NCBI GenBank assembly: GCA_002323515.1
Contig: DCQQ01000031.1
Location: forward strand, 1 to 60,591
Length of the DNA: 60,591 nt
Direction: 5' to 3'
Source: Balneolaceae bacterium UBA1514
GTDB lineage: Bacteria > Bacteroidota > Rhodothermia > Balneolales > Balneolaceae
The notes under the pieces: generated by a model
The model's input: only the letters and a program-made list of their open reading frames with translations
Told to the model about the DNA's origin: nothing
The model's database searches: none
Program-made: the position numbers and the translations under genes
Part shown: piece by piece, positions 45,172 to 54,080 of the stretch
How the letters are laid out: each line of letters opens with the position of its first letter
How positions within the stretch are numbered: position 1 is the first letter of the stretch

Positions 45172-46734
45172 TCATATTTTAATTTTTATCCCAATCAATA
45201 CATTTATTAAATGATTACTTTCTGAAATGCTTTCTTGAATAGTTGTAGTAGAACCCATCTCTTGGTACTCATATAAAATAGAACGATCATTCCACTGTAT
45301 ATATTGTGTGGTTATATCTAGAAAGAAATCCCTACTTAATGGAATTCCAATACCACCAGAATATAGCTTACGAGTTTCATCAATTTGGACTGATTTAGAC
45401 GGCAATATAGAAGTACCAGCTCTTAGTTCTGCACCATTTTTAAAACGATATTGTGCACCGATTCGGGTGTTCATTACCGATTGATATCTTTGATTAATAC
45501 TTTGCTCTATAAGAGCTTCTTGATCTCTTAAAAAAGCCACTTCATCGAAATCTAAATTCTGATCATAGGTAAGGTCGATATCTGTTTTATTATAGGATAT
45601 AAAATCAACTCCTATACTAATATCAAAGCCTTTTAGTTGATTGACTGCCATTCCTAATGAATACTTAGATGGTCGTGTTATAGCATAAGTAAATTCACCT
45701 TTAAAACTATCCAAAAATGGACCTAAAGAATTGTCAAATGTTGTGGTTATCGTAGAATTGTATTCCTCGGTAATCTCCATGATAGATGGTAATGACCAAG
45801 ATGCCCCCAAGTTGAGATACTGCCCTAGTTGGTAAACTACTCCGATTCTAGCTTCAAAACCTAGAACATCGGAACGTAATTCGTCGGAAAGCTGAATGCT
45901 GTAAATATCCGTCCCATTTTCTCCATTTTCATCTTGCTCTATGAAATCACCATCATAGACATTATCTAAATCTTCTTCCAAAATATTTCGGCTCATATTA
46001 TGAAAGACCTCATTGATTCCTAATGAAATTCCTATGTGAAGATTTTTCTTGAATTCAGTACCCATAAAGAAAGTAAATTCTCGTGATCGCCCGTCTTGTG
46101 TTAATTCGCTTTGCTGATAAGTACCAGGGAACCCATCATCAAATCCTATTCTAAATATAGACTCGAGTTGTGTTTGTGCTTCATCAGCATAATCAATGGC
46201 ATAGGTCTCAAAAGCTATGCTACGGTAATCACTTGATTCGCCTTTAAATATATCGGTAATTGTACTTTGGTTGTTGAAAGCATTAGATCCGAGTGATCGA
46301 TTATAAATACTGTTTGTATGAATACCTCCACCAAGGACCAAACTACCAACTCTCGTTGGTAGTTTATAAACCACTCCTATGTTATTTATATAATCAACTT
46401 TAGAATCCAATAACAGCTCGTTACCTCTAAAACTTTGATTAAATTCAGAGTGATTACTCATATACCCAACGTTCACATAGCTACCCTTAATTAATGACAT
46501 CGCAGCAGGATTGTCTATAAAACTAGCATATCCATTTTCCATGGCCACCGAAGGTAATATAGCTGAGTTTGCGCTACCTAAATATTGCTGGGAGCTAAAT
46601 ACTTGGCTCAAACTACTATAACTCATTGGATCATAACCATCCTGAGCCATTGTAGATGAAGCGGTAATTAGAAGCGTAATAGTGCTAAATATAATATGTA
46701 GCTTCTTTTGGCTTTGTCGATATTGTTTTTTCAT
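45172..46734 (-). CDS. OmpP1/FadL-family outer-membrane transport protein
   Basis: 520 residues. The signal peptide ends near TMA|Q. The mature protein begins with a FadL-like hatch region (ENGYASFIDNPAAMSLIKGSYVNVGY) and continues as a beta-barrel with regularly spaced aromatic-ended strands to IGIKIKI. FadL proteins pass hydrophobic substrates such as fatty acids or aromatics through the outer membrane. Its start overlaps the stop of the upstream lipoprotein gene by one base (TAATG), so translation is probably coupled. The two follow a two-component system on the same strand. Confidence 0.87.
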   Translation of the reverse strand: MKKQYRQSQKKLHIIFSTITLLITASSTMAQDGYDPMSYSSLSQVFSSQQYLGSANSAILPSVAMENGYASFIDNPAAMSLIKGSYVNVGYMSNHSEFNQSFRGNELLLDSKVDYINNIGVVYKLPTRVGSLVLGGGIHTNSIYNRSLGSNAFNNQSTITDIFKGESSDYRSIAFETYAIDYADEAQTQLESIFRIGFDDGFPGTYQQSELTQDGRSREFTFFMGTEFKKNLHIGISLGINEVFHNMSRNILEEDLDNVYDGDFIEQDENGENGTDIYSIQLSDELRSDVLGFEARIGVVYQLGQYLNLGASWSLPSIMEITEEYNSTITTTFDNSLGPFLDSFKGEFTYAITRPSKYSLGMAVNQLKGFDISIGVDFISYNKTDIDLTYDQNLDFDEVAFLRDQEALIEQSINQRYQSVMNTRIGAQYRFKNGAELRAGTSILPSKSVQIDETRKLYSGGIGIPLSRDFFLDITTQYIQWNDRSILYEYQEMGSTTTIQESISESNHLINVLIGIKIKI

Positions 46735-47945
46735 TACGACCCCCCTCTTGATGAACGACTAGATGTTGAACGTCCAGTAGATTTAGGTGAACTTGATTTA
46801 GAGCGTGTCATACTTTGTACCGCGCTTGAGCTTCGGCTAGAACTTCCACTAGACCGGCCTACGCTTGAAGACGAACCGGTAGATCGACCCGTTGAACGAC
46901 TTCCTGAACTACGAACGGTTCCTTTAGAACTACTTCCACTGCTACCCGAGGAACGAACGGTCCGCCCTGTTGAACGCCCTGTTGTTCCACTACTTCCACC
47001 ACTATTGTATATACTACTAGACCGGGTTGATGAGGATGGTTTACTTTCCCAGCCTGATCGAGTATTTTGAGAAGCAGAACGAGTGCGAACTGCTTTTGAA
47101 GATGCATTTTCTCCAGTTCCCCTGGTTAAAGTCGAATTAGTTGAACTACTTAGACCATATCGTCTTGCTCCACGAAGCATATCTGAATTAGAACGGTTGT
47201 TTGCCTCTCCAATGAATATGGTCGTCCCACCGTAAGGAGAATATCCCCAATATGCAATATTTCCGTAATACCCATATCTATAGGAGTTAAATCCGTAAAA
47301 GCCACTCCAGCTGTTGTAAAATGGATCATATGGACTATACCATGACCAACCACCATATCCACTCCATGCCCAATAAGAACTCGGACTCCAAGCGCTATAG
47401 TATCCATAGTGCACTCCCCACCATCCTACATGTAATCGCCACCAACGCTTTGCGTACCAGTCAACCCAAAAATCATCATCAAACCAACCATCACGATACC
47501 CCCGGTTATAACCGCGATCAAAACCATTTTCATATCCAAGTTCGTAGGCATAGTCATGACCATTTTCATGAGAGTGAGAGTCATAATTAGATGAATTGAT
47601 GGCATGTATATAATGCTCGTCATACCATTGCTCGACTTCGTAATCTTTGTAATAAATGCTTTGATCCGTGAGATTTGTGCTGCTTGTTTTGTCTAACGAA
47701 ATGGTAGAAGGTTCATTTTGGGGTCGACGCTCCTCGCTGTAGTTAGGGTTGGAGGTTTGCTTGGTAGATGACCAGTTGTATCCAGAGGATGTTCGTTCAT
47801 CATCGTCCCAAGAATAATATCCATTTTCGCTAACCTGAGTAGGACGATCCAAATCATATGATAGCTGCATTTGCGTGTAGCATCCAGTGCTAAGCCATGC
47901 AAATCCTATTGTAAGTATCATGATTGTAAACGAATAGGCTTTCAT
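46734..47945 (-). CDS. Lipoprotein with Trp/Tyr/Gly-rich core and Ser/Arg/Gly-rich tail
   Basis: 403 residues; not recognised as a known functional family. The lipobox is LSTGC (Cys22). Residues ~25-125 are polar and Asp/Ser/Asn-rich, with a His cluster near SHSHENGHDY. Residues ~130-240 are extremely rich in Trp, Tyr, Gly and Ser (RGYRDGWFDDDFWVDWYAKR and WGYSPYGG-type repeats). The last ~140 residues are almost only Ser, Arg, Gly, Thr and Lys (many SSGSS, RSTGRS, TVRSSG units), strongly basic and surely disordered. The composition suggests a surface-exposed, polyanion- or glycan-binding tail, which is inference. Coupled by TAATG to the FadL-like gene. Confidence 0.85.
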   Translation of the reverse strand: MKAYSFTIMILTIGFAWLSTGCYTQMQLSYDLDRPTQVSENGYYSWDDDERTSSGYNWSSTKQTSNPNYSEERRPQNEPSTISLDKTSSTNLTDQSIYYKDYEVEQWYDEHYIHAINSSNYDSHSHENGHDYAYELGYENGFDRGYNRGYRDGWFDDDFWVDWYAKRWWRLHVGWWGVHYGYYSAWSPSSYWAWSGYGGWSWYSPYDPFYNSWSGFYGFNSYRYGYYGNIAYWGYSPYGGTTIFIGEANNRSNSDMLRGARRYGLSSSTNSTLTRGTGENASSKAVRTRSASQNTRSGWESKPSSSTRSSSIYNSGGSSGTTGRSTGRTVRSSGSSGSSSKGTVRSSGSRSTGRSTGSSSSVGRSSGSSSRSSSAVQSMTRSKSSSPKSTGRSTSSRSSRGGS

Positions 47946-48033
47946 ATGACCTCCAGTTTTGTGTTAACTTCTTTACTTAATATGAATAATTTAGTTACTA
48001 GGTACTATCACATATTGATGTTAGTACTTCCCT

Positions 48034-48663
48034 TTACAACTCGCCTCTAAGCGACTTTGCAATTACTTCTGCTTTAGAATTAACGTGTAATTTTTTGTAG
48101 ATGTTGCGTATGTGAGCTCTAACGGTATCAATAGATATGTCTAGTCTATCGGCAATCAACTTATAACTAAGTCCATCGACCAAGCCATTGACAATGTCTT
48201 GTTCCCTGTTTGTAAGATTACTCTCTTGTTGCTTTTGTCCTCTATCATTAAAGTGTGTGATTACCTTACGGGCAATTTGGGGGGACATGGGCGCCCCTCC
48301 CTGCATTAATAACTCAATGGCATCTTTGATTTCAGGTAAAGATGTGTGCTTCAATAAATAGCCTGATGCTCCTGCTTTTAGGGAGTCAAATATTTTGTGA
48401 GAATCATGATAGACCGTCAACATTATTATTTCGATATCAGGATATTTTTGCTGGATAATTTTCATGCCTTCTATCCCACTCATACCAGGTAATTGTATAT
48501 CCATCAATAGTACATTGGGATGTGGATAGGTCGTTAAATAGTCCAACATTTCCTCTACACTTTCAGTAGCTACTGGGCAGGACATATCTTCTTGCATGTC
48601 TAGATACCTCTGTATGAGTTGCCGAATCTTTTTGTTGTCTTCTATAATACCAACTTGTGCCAT
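48034..48663 (-). CDS. NarL/LuxR-type response regulator
   Basis: 209 residues. Receiver domain 1-120 has the acidic pair ED (8-9), phosphoacceptor Asp55 (VLLMDIQLPG), Thr in MLTVYHD and Lys in GYLLKHTS. The C-terminal LuxR helix-turn-helix (LTNREQDIVNGLVDGLSYKLIADRLDISIDTVRAHIRNIYKKL) binds DNA. It starts 26 nt after the stop of the histidine kinase, so the two form a cognate pair. The next gene, the Ser/Arg-rich lipoprotein, begins 88 bp downstream and is a likely target or operon member. Confidence 0.95.
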   Translation of the reverse strand: MAQVGIIEDNKKIRQLIQRYLDMQEDMSCPVATESVEEMLDYLTTYPHPNVLLMDIQLPGMSGIEGMKIIQQKYPDIEIIMLTVYHDSHKIFDSLKAGASGYLLKHTSLPEIKDAIELLMQGGAPMSPQIARKVITHFNDRGQKQQESNLTNREQDIVNGLVDGLSYKLIADRLDISIDTVRAHIRNIYKKLHVNSKAEVIAKSLRGEL

Positions 48664-48689
48664 ATACCTGAATTAGGGGTTTACCAATG

Positions 48690-51653
48690 CTAATTGCTTA
48701 AAGGAATCTGTATAGAGACAGAAAAACCTTTTACATTTTCTATAGTAAGTATTCCATTCATTCTTTGCGCTCGCATTTCCATGTTACGTAAACCATGGCC
48801 TGTTTTTTTAGTTTGACTGACGTCACTACCATTATCGAAAACTTTCACATGTAGTGTACTTTCTACCAGTGCGAGCCCAATCGACACCCGGTCACCATTG
48901 GAATACTTTACCACGTTATTTAACGCTTCCTTTATGATGAGATAGGTATTTTCTCTTATTTCTACGGGTATTTTCTTCTCCATTGGGAGCGAATCAAAAG
49001 CATATTCTATATCAAACTGTGCCATATCGAGAATAGCTAAAGCATAATCTTGAATCCGATCGGTAAGATCACCAAGTGAATCGTTCCGAGCATCAATGGA
49101 CCAAACTATATCATCCAGACTTCCTACAATTTTTCGACACTGACGACCGATTTGAGTGAGGGATTCCTTTAATTCTAGCTGGATGGTACCTGCTAATAAA
49201 AAATCGGATTGTAGTGCAATCTCAGTTAAACTAGCGCCTACATCATCATGTAAATCACTCGCTATCCGAACGCGCATACGCTCCATATCGACAAGCTTTG
49301 TTACTTTGGCTGTTCTGCGATTTAAGTACAATACCCACCCAATTAGAATAAAAACACCGGTCCAAAACCACACATTTTCATAGTATGGTGGGTTTACCTT
49401 GAATCGTATTTGTGCTAGATCTTCACTTATTAGTCCATTTGAATTTATAGCTTGAACTTGAAAAGTATAATTTCCAGATGGGAGGCTAGGATATCGGATT
49501 GAGTTATTTTTTGTTTGCTGCCACTGCTCTTCTAAACCAGTTAGCTTATATCGGTAGTACAACTGATCAGGGGCTGTAAAATTGAGTCCTATAAAGGCTA
49601 CTTCGAAAAAGTTCTGATTGTAGTCAGTCTTTAATTTTTCCGTACTGTAAGGATCTACGTTGACACCGGAGAGGAGCACTTCCTCTATGTGAATTCTAGG
49701 TGATACTTCATTGCCCCTATATTTTTTTGGATCAAATTTGGATAAACCTTCTACCGTACCTAACCAATATTGACCTTTGGAATCCTCATAAAATGCGCCC
49801 AAATTCATCTCGTTACTGATTAAGCCTTCTTCCTTTGTGATGGTTTTGAAGGTCTTATCACCTAAATTATATTGAATTAGGCCACCATTGGTTCCTATCC
49901 ATAAGATTTTGGGGTTTGTTGGGTCTTCATAAAGAAAGTAGCACACTCTACTTGGTAAGCCATTATTTTCCGTTATTGCCACTAACTCTTGTCCACTGAT
50001 CTTGGCTAAGCCTCCGAATGTATGTGCCCAAATATTACCCTGACTGTCCTCAATAACCCCCATAACAGATACATTGGGTAAGCCTTCTGCTAATCCCCAT
50101 GTATGAAAGGTTCCATCTGGGCTCATTTCAACAACTCCAGAGTACGTTGCCACCCATATTGTACCATCACTATCTTCTATACTTTTTAACACAGTGTTTG
50201 ATGGCCAAGAAGCTGTTTGGGTACTGTACTGAGTTATTGTCCAAGTTTCTGGAGTATAGAGGTCTTTATACTCTACTTTTATGAGGCCATGATCGTAAGT
50301 GCTTACCCACATGACGGATGAATTGCTCCATCGAATATGTCTAATTTTTCGAAAGGGAAAGTAGCGTTCATTGATGGACTCAACACGTCCATCCTTGACA
50401 TAACTTAAGGCATCCCTCATTCCTATCCATATTCTTCCAGCTGGATCTTGACTAAGATGGTACACACGTTGATCTGCTAGACCTCTTAATTGTGGCCATT
50501 TCGTTGGGCTTACTTCAGTTGGACTTGTGCTTCGGGTATTGAAATCGGCATATTCTTTTGGTAGTATCTGGACTCCCCCACCGTAACTTCCTATCCATAG
50601 ATCTCCATTTTCTTGCTCAATGAAACTAGTAATTAAGTTATTACTAAGGGTATTAGACAGATCGTAGTTAACTACATATTCTCCCAGAAAAACGTTGACG
50701 CCTCCGCCATAGGTGCCAATCCATAGTATTCCTTCCTTGTCAAAGAATAGATTGTTTATTAGGGTATTCGACAAGCCTTCTTCGGTTTCATATTTTATTA
50801 GGGCATCCTCTCTTTGATGTAACAATCCATCCTCCGTTCCCATCCAAAGGGTACCATCCTGGTCGAGTGCTAAAGTTTGGATTCTGGCCACTATGCCTGA
50901 ATTGGTACCTCTCTGAAGATCGATTTGCCCGTCTTTATAACGATAAAGCCCATCACGTGATCCTATCCAAACAACGTTATTAGCGGTGTCTAGTACGGCA
51001 TCCCGGTAACGAGTTTCCTGGCTTATTGGGGTGATATTAAATGTGGTAGAATCAGAATAATTAAAGGCTTTTAATTCGAAGATACCTGATCGTGACACGA
51101 GTAAGTTGGATGAGTCTAATTCCACTATTTTTCGAACTGGACCGTTGAATGTTAAAGTGGATGGATTAAGATGTAACGACGATCTAGGATATTTGGGTGA
51201 ATATAAATAGATTCCTTGCTCTTCGGTCCCCAACCACAATTGGTTTTGTGAATCCTCAAATAAACTAATTATTGAGTTAGCAGGTACTTCTGAAACATGA
51301 TATATGCTATCTTTTATTGGAGAATACCAGTGCAGACCTTGTGATGTCCCTATCCAAATTTTATTGTCAGCACCCTTGTAGAGAGTATTTATTTGGGTGC
51401 TTTTTAAGCCGTTTTCTTGTAAGTAAATCGTGAAATCATGCCCATCGAATCGGTTAAGCCCAAAACCCGTTCCAATCCAGATATAGCCTTTTTCGTCTTG
51501 AATTATTGTATTTACTACTGACTCACTTAAGCCTTGACCAATGGAATAATTCCGAAATGCGTACTCCTGAGCAGAGCTTGACCCTACATAACTTAGCAGA
51601 AGTACCATTACCCATTTGCTAAGAAAATAAATAGGTGGATAAATCCTCTTCAT
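48690..51653 (-). CDS. Beta-propeller sensor histidine kinase (Reg_prop/Y_Y_Y/HisKA_3)
   Basis: 987 residues. Signal peptide (ends near SSA|Q), then about 14 Reg_prop repeats of the IIQDEKGYIWIGTGFGLNRFDG type over residues ~35-660, predicted to form two seven-bladed periplasmic propellers. A Y_Y_Y domain follows (~690-760), a single membrane helix (~768-787), a HisKA_3 domain with the phospho-His in SDLHDDVGASL, and a HATPase (EALNNVVKYSNG, GHGLRNM). This is the sensory half of Bacteroidota hybrid polysaccharide sensors, but the response regulator is separate and NarL-type. The ligand is unknown. Confidence 0.94.
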   Translation of the reverse strand: MKRIYPPIYFLSKWVMVLLLSYVGSSSAQEYAFRNYSIGQGLSESVVNTIIQDEKGYIWIGTGFGLNRFDGHDFTIYLQENGLKSTQINTLYKGADNKIWIGTSQGLHWYSPIKDSIYHVSEVPANSIISLFEDSQNQLWLGTEEQGIYLYSPKYPRSSLHLNPSTLTFNGPVRKIVELDSSNLLVSRSGIFELKAFNYSDSTTFNITPISQETRYRDAVLDTANNVVWIGSRDGLYRYKDGQIDLQRGTNSGIVARIQTLALDQDGTLWMGTEDGLLHQREDALIKYETEEGLSNTLINNLFFDKEGILWIGTYGGGVNVFLGEYVVNYDLSNTLSNNLITSFIEQENGDLWIGSYGGGVQILPKEYADFNTRSTSPTEVSPTKWPQLRGLADQRVYHLSQDPAGRIWIGMRDALSYVKDGRVESINERYFPFRKIRHIRWSNSSVMWVSTYDHGLIKVEYKDLYTPETWTITQYSTQTASWPSNTVLKSIEDSDGTIWVATYSGVVEMSPDGTFHTWGLAEGLPNVSVMGVIEDSQGNIWAHTFGGLAKISGQELVAITENNGLPSRVCYFLYEDPTNPKILWIGTNGGLIQYNLGDKTFKTITKEEGLISNEMNLGAFYEDSKGQYWLGTVEGLSKFDPKKYRGNEVSPRIHIEEVLLSGVNVDPYSTEKLKTDYNQNFFEVAFIGLNFTAPDQLYYRYKLTGLEEQWQQTKNNSIRYPSLPSGNYTFQVQAINSNGLISEDLAQIRFKVNPPYYENVWFWTGVFILIGWVLYLNRRTAKVTKLVDMERMRVRIASDLHDDVGASLTEIALQSDFLLAGTIQLELKESLTQIGRQCRKIVGSLDDIVWSIDARNDSLGDLTDRIQDYALAILDMAQFDIEYAFDSLPMEKKIPVEIRENTYLIIKEALNNVVKYSNGDRVSIGLALVESTLHVKVFDNGSDVSQTKKTGHGLRNMEMRAQRMNGILTIENVKGFSVSIQIPLSN

Positions 51654-51720
51654 TAGAACCTAGGTTTGTTTTTTGGACTGTGTAAAAACGGTTTCTTTAT
51701 TGTTGTGCATATGGTAATAT

Positions 51721-51732
51721 ACTAAGCTTAGT
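51721..51732. promoter_or_regulatory. 12-bp palindrome between the histidine kinase and acyltransferase-like genes
   Basis: ACTAAGCTTAGT is a perfect palindrome, flanked by AATAT on the left and GTAATATT on the right so that the symmetry extends with a 3-nt offset. It is central in the 131-bp divergent gap, a usual place for an operator. The kinase's own regulator could bind it, but nothing in the sequence proves that. Confidence 0.4.
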
Positions 51733-51784
51733 GTAATATTTATGCCATTTATGGCTACCATCTATTCAAATTAATACAGCTAAT

Positions 51785-52903
51785 GTGAGCACTTCAGGTT
51801 TTTCTATTACGCTTCGTAGCTACGACGAGGAGATCAGAGATTTTTTAGATTCTGTTCTTTTAGGTAGCCCTGGTGGTATTCAATATCGAGTCCATAGGGA
51901 AACGAGTATGAATCAACGACATGAAAATATTCATTTTTTGTGTTTATCTAGAAATGAAGAGCTTTTAGGGGTGGTTGGACTTGTGAATAGGGTTGATATA
52001 ACTGGAAAAGCATGGCTATTTATAAGGTATCTGCAAATTAAGAGAAGTCTAGTTCCTGCCAAAATAAATAGAACTGCAGTATTTGATCGGAATGCATTAA
52101 CCCGTAAAAAAAGTCGAACCCAGCACATTTCGTTAATCGAAGAGAAACTTCTTGAGCATTTAGAAGAATTTTCACAGCGATTAGCTACCAAGAACACTCT
52201 TCCTGCATACGCTTTTGTGGAAGATAAAAATCATCGGTCTATGAAGCTTTGCAACCGTTTTGACTTTAACAAGGCTCAGGAGATTCAAACATTGTTTTTC
52301 CACCGCTTCAACCCTACTTCTCATTCCCAGATCCGCCTATTGACACCTGATGAGTTACAAGGGATGGATCATGAATTATGCCAGTTTTACGATTCTTATA
52401 CCGCCTATCATACCGAAGGCCTTATCCAACAAGGGTATTTTTTGGGTTACTGGATGAATGGAGAATGGGTGGCTATAACACGAATCATGAGACACTTTTG
52501 GGATATAGAACGCTTGCCGGAACATTTTTCGTTTTTGCACAAATGGAAACTTGACCGCTGGCCTTATGTTCGGAAGGTGATTCCTGGACAGGCATTTCAT
52601 TTTTTAACAGCTGACTATTTTTGGTTTAAGCAAGGGTGTGAACAGTATCTTGAGAAGGTTATGGAGCATGCCTTAGCCAAAGAGGAAGTTAATACTGTGA
52701 TGCTTTGGCTATCAAAAGAAAGTCCTCATAGTCAGGTACTAAAAAAATCTATTTCTTGGGGCTTTTTAAAAAAACTGGGGAATTCAGGTAGCGTTTCTTT
52801 GGTGATGAGAAAATTCGGGGGTAATAGAGAAGAGACTCAAGAAATTGAAGTTCTGAAGACCAAAATAGGCCCTACTTTTATAAACGCTCACGACATGACA
52901 TAG
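51785..52903 (+). CDS. GNAT-like acyltransferase-fold protein, GTG start
   Basis: 372 residues. The start is probably GTG at 51785: the frame is closed upstream by TAA at 51734-51736, with no in-frame ATG before residue 42. Two GNAT-like halves can be suspected: residues ~1-165 (FLCLSRNEELLGVVGLVNRV, then AYAFVEDKNHRSMKLCNRFDFNKAQEIQT, the typical V-x-N...A..L...F.F. ending of GNAT folds) and ~180-345 (FLGYWMNGEWVAITRI...). No acetyl-CoA-binding R/QxxGxG/A motif is obvious. Substrate unknown; it could be an N-acyltransferase or a non-catalytic relative. Confidence 0.6.
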   Translation: MSTSGFSITLRSYDEEIRDFLDSVLLGSPGGIQYRVHRETSMNQRHENIHFLCLSRNEELLGVVGLVNRVDITGKAWLFIRYLQIKRSLVPAKINRTAVFDRNALTRKKSRTQHISLIEEKLLEHLEEFSQRLATKNTLPAYAFVEDKNHRSMKLCNRFDFNKAQEIQTLFFHRFNPTSHSQIRLLTPDELQGMDHELCQFYDSYTAYHTEGLIQQGYFLGYWMNGEWVAITRIMRHFWDIERLPEHFSFLHKWKLDRWPYVRKVIPGQAFHFLTADYFWFKQGCEQYLEKVMEHALAKEEVNTVMLWLSKESPHSQVLKKSISWGFLKKLGNSGSVSLVMRKFGGNREETQEIEVLKTKIGPTFINAHDMT

Positions 52904-53036
52904 TCTTGTTTATCAGATAGAGTATATACACTTGGGTTTACTCGTAGATTAGTCCTGAGCTTTGACCTAAGCTGTTTTCTAAGTGTTGTCGTTACTATTT
53001 ACTAATCAACACTCAAATGCCTATTCGAACAAATTA

Positions 53037-53891
53037 TTAGCCCAAATATACGCGCAAGGCTGCACTTCTATTGTGGTGACGTAATTTACGTAGAGCTTTT
53101 TCTTTGATTTGACGAACTCGTTCTCTAGTTAAATCAAATCGCTCGCCAATTTCCTCAAGGGTTAGGGAATGTTCACGGCCAATACCAAAGTAGAGACGGA
53201 TTACTTCTGCTTCTCGTTTGGTTAGTTTAGAAAGTGCTCGCTCGATTTCAACTTTAAGGGACTCGCCCATAAGTTCGAAGTCCGGATTGGGTATTTCTTC
53301 GTTTTCAAGTACATCGAGCAGCCGATTGTCTTCTCCTTGAGCAAATGGAGCATCCATTGAAAGATGGCGACCGGATATCTTCAAGGTGTCTGCCACTTCA
53401 CCTACGGTCATTTCTAGACTTTCCGCTAGTTCGTGAGCTGATGGTAAACGCTCATATTCTTGTTCCAACTTAGAAAGTTCTTTCCCTATTTTATTGAGGG
53501 CACCGACTCGGTTTAAAGGCAATCGAACGATACGACTTTGCTCAGCTAAAGCTTGTAGAATAGACTGACGAATCCACCAAACGGCATATGAAATAAACTT
53601 GAATCCACGAGTTTCGTCAAATCTTTTAGCCGCTTTAATCAGACCCAGGTTTCCTTCATTGATTAAATCACCAAGTGACAAACCTTGATTCTGGTATTGC
53701 TTAGCAACGGAAACCACAAATCGTAAGTTGGCTTTGGTTAAATCTTCGAGTGCTCTTTGGCTGCCTTTTTGAATTTCTTTTGCTAGACGAACTTCGTCAT
53801 CCGGAGTAATTAGTTTTTCTTTACCAATTTCATGTAAATAGCGATCGAGTGATTCAGATTCACGGGTAGAAATACCAGAGCTTTTTGCCAC
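53037..53891 (-). CDS. rpoD: Primary RNA polymerase sigma factor (RpoD/SigA, short Bacteroidota form)
   Basis: 284 residues. Region 1.1 is absent, as in Bacteroidota primary sigma factors. Region 1.2 ([20 protein letters not shown]), region 2 ([52 protein letters not shown]), region 3 and region 4 with the helix-turn-helix ([29 protein letters not shown]) are complete. It directs transcription of housekeeping genes. It lies 189 bp downstream of deoB on the same strand; that gap holds a terminator-like hairpin and repeated TTGTAG motifs. Confidence 0.96.
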   Translation of the reverse strand: MAKSSGISTRESESLDRYLHEIGKEKLITPDDEVRLAKEIQKGSQRALEDLTKANLRFVVSVAKQYQNQGLSLGDLINEGNLGLIKAAKRFDETRGFKFISYAVWWIRQSILQALAEQSRIVRLPLNRVGALNKIGKELSKLEQEYERLPSAHELAESLEMTVGEVADTLKISGRHLSMDAPFAQGEDNRLLDVLENEEIPNPDFELMGESLKVEIERALSKLTKREAEVIRLYFGIGREHSLTLEEIGERFDLTRERVRQIKEKALRKLRHHNRSAALRVYLG

Positions 53892-53920
53892 AATAATATA
53901 GTTTAATTCGAATTGTTCAG

Positions 53921-53963
53921 AAAAATTGTAGGAGTATAAATAATGTTTCGGATGCGCCTACAA
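53921..53963 (-). terminator. Terminator/attenuator-like hairpin between deoB and rpoD
   Basis: On the minus strand TTGTAGG (53963-53957) pairs with CCTACAA (53932-53926) around a 24-nt loop and is followed at once by TTTTT. It lies only ~30 nt before the rpoD ATG, so if rpoD is transcribed from further upstream this would sit in its leader. The large loop makes it a modest terminator. Confidence 0.4.
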
Positions 53964-54080
53964 GGTGCGAAGATGTTGCGAATAGCAATACAATACTAAC
54001 TCTACAATCTAGGCAACTTTTAACATACGGAAAAAATTCACTATATTGTAGCCTTTAATACAGTTATTGTCATGCTATTT

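Noticed and set aside
46708..47070. 120-codon open frame on the plus strand, opposite the Ser/Arg-rich tail
   Set aside because: It is the antisense reading of a low-complexity coding stretch, giving a Leu/Glu/Arg/Pro-rich artefact with no family resemblance.
51681..51696. TGTAAAAACGGTTTCT as a third LacI-type box
   Set aside because: The two halves are not symmetric around the CG and the 3' end lacks the C-W of the consensus, so it does not match the two AAGCGCTT sites.
52982..53013. AGTGTTG/CAACACT inverted repeat after rpoD
   Set aside because: The 7-bp arms enclose an 18-nt loop and there is no U-run on either strand, so neither a terminator nor a clear operator can be argued.
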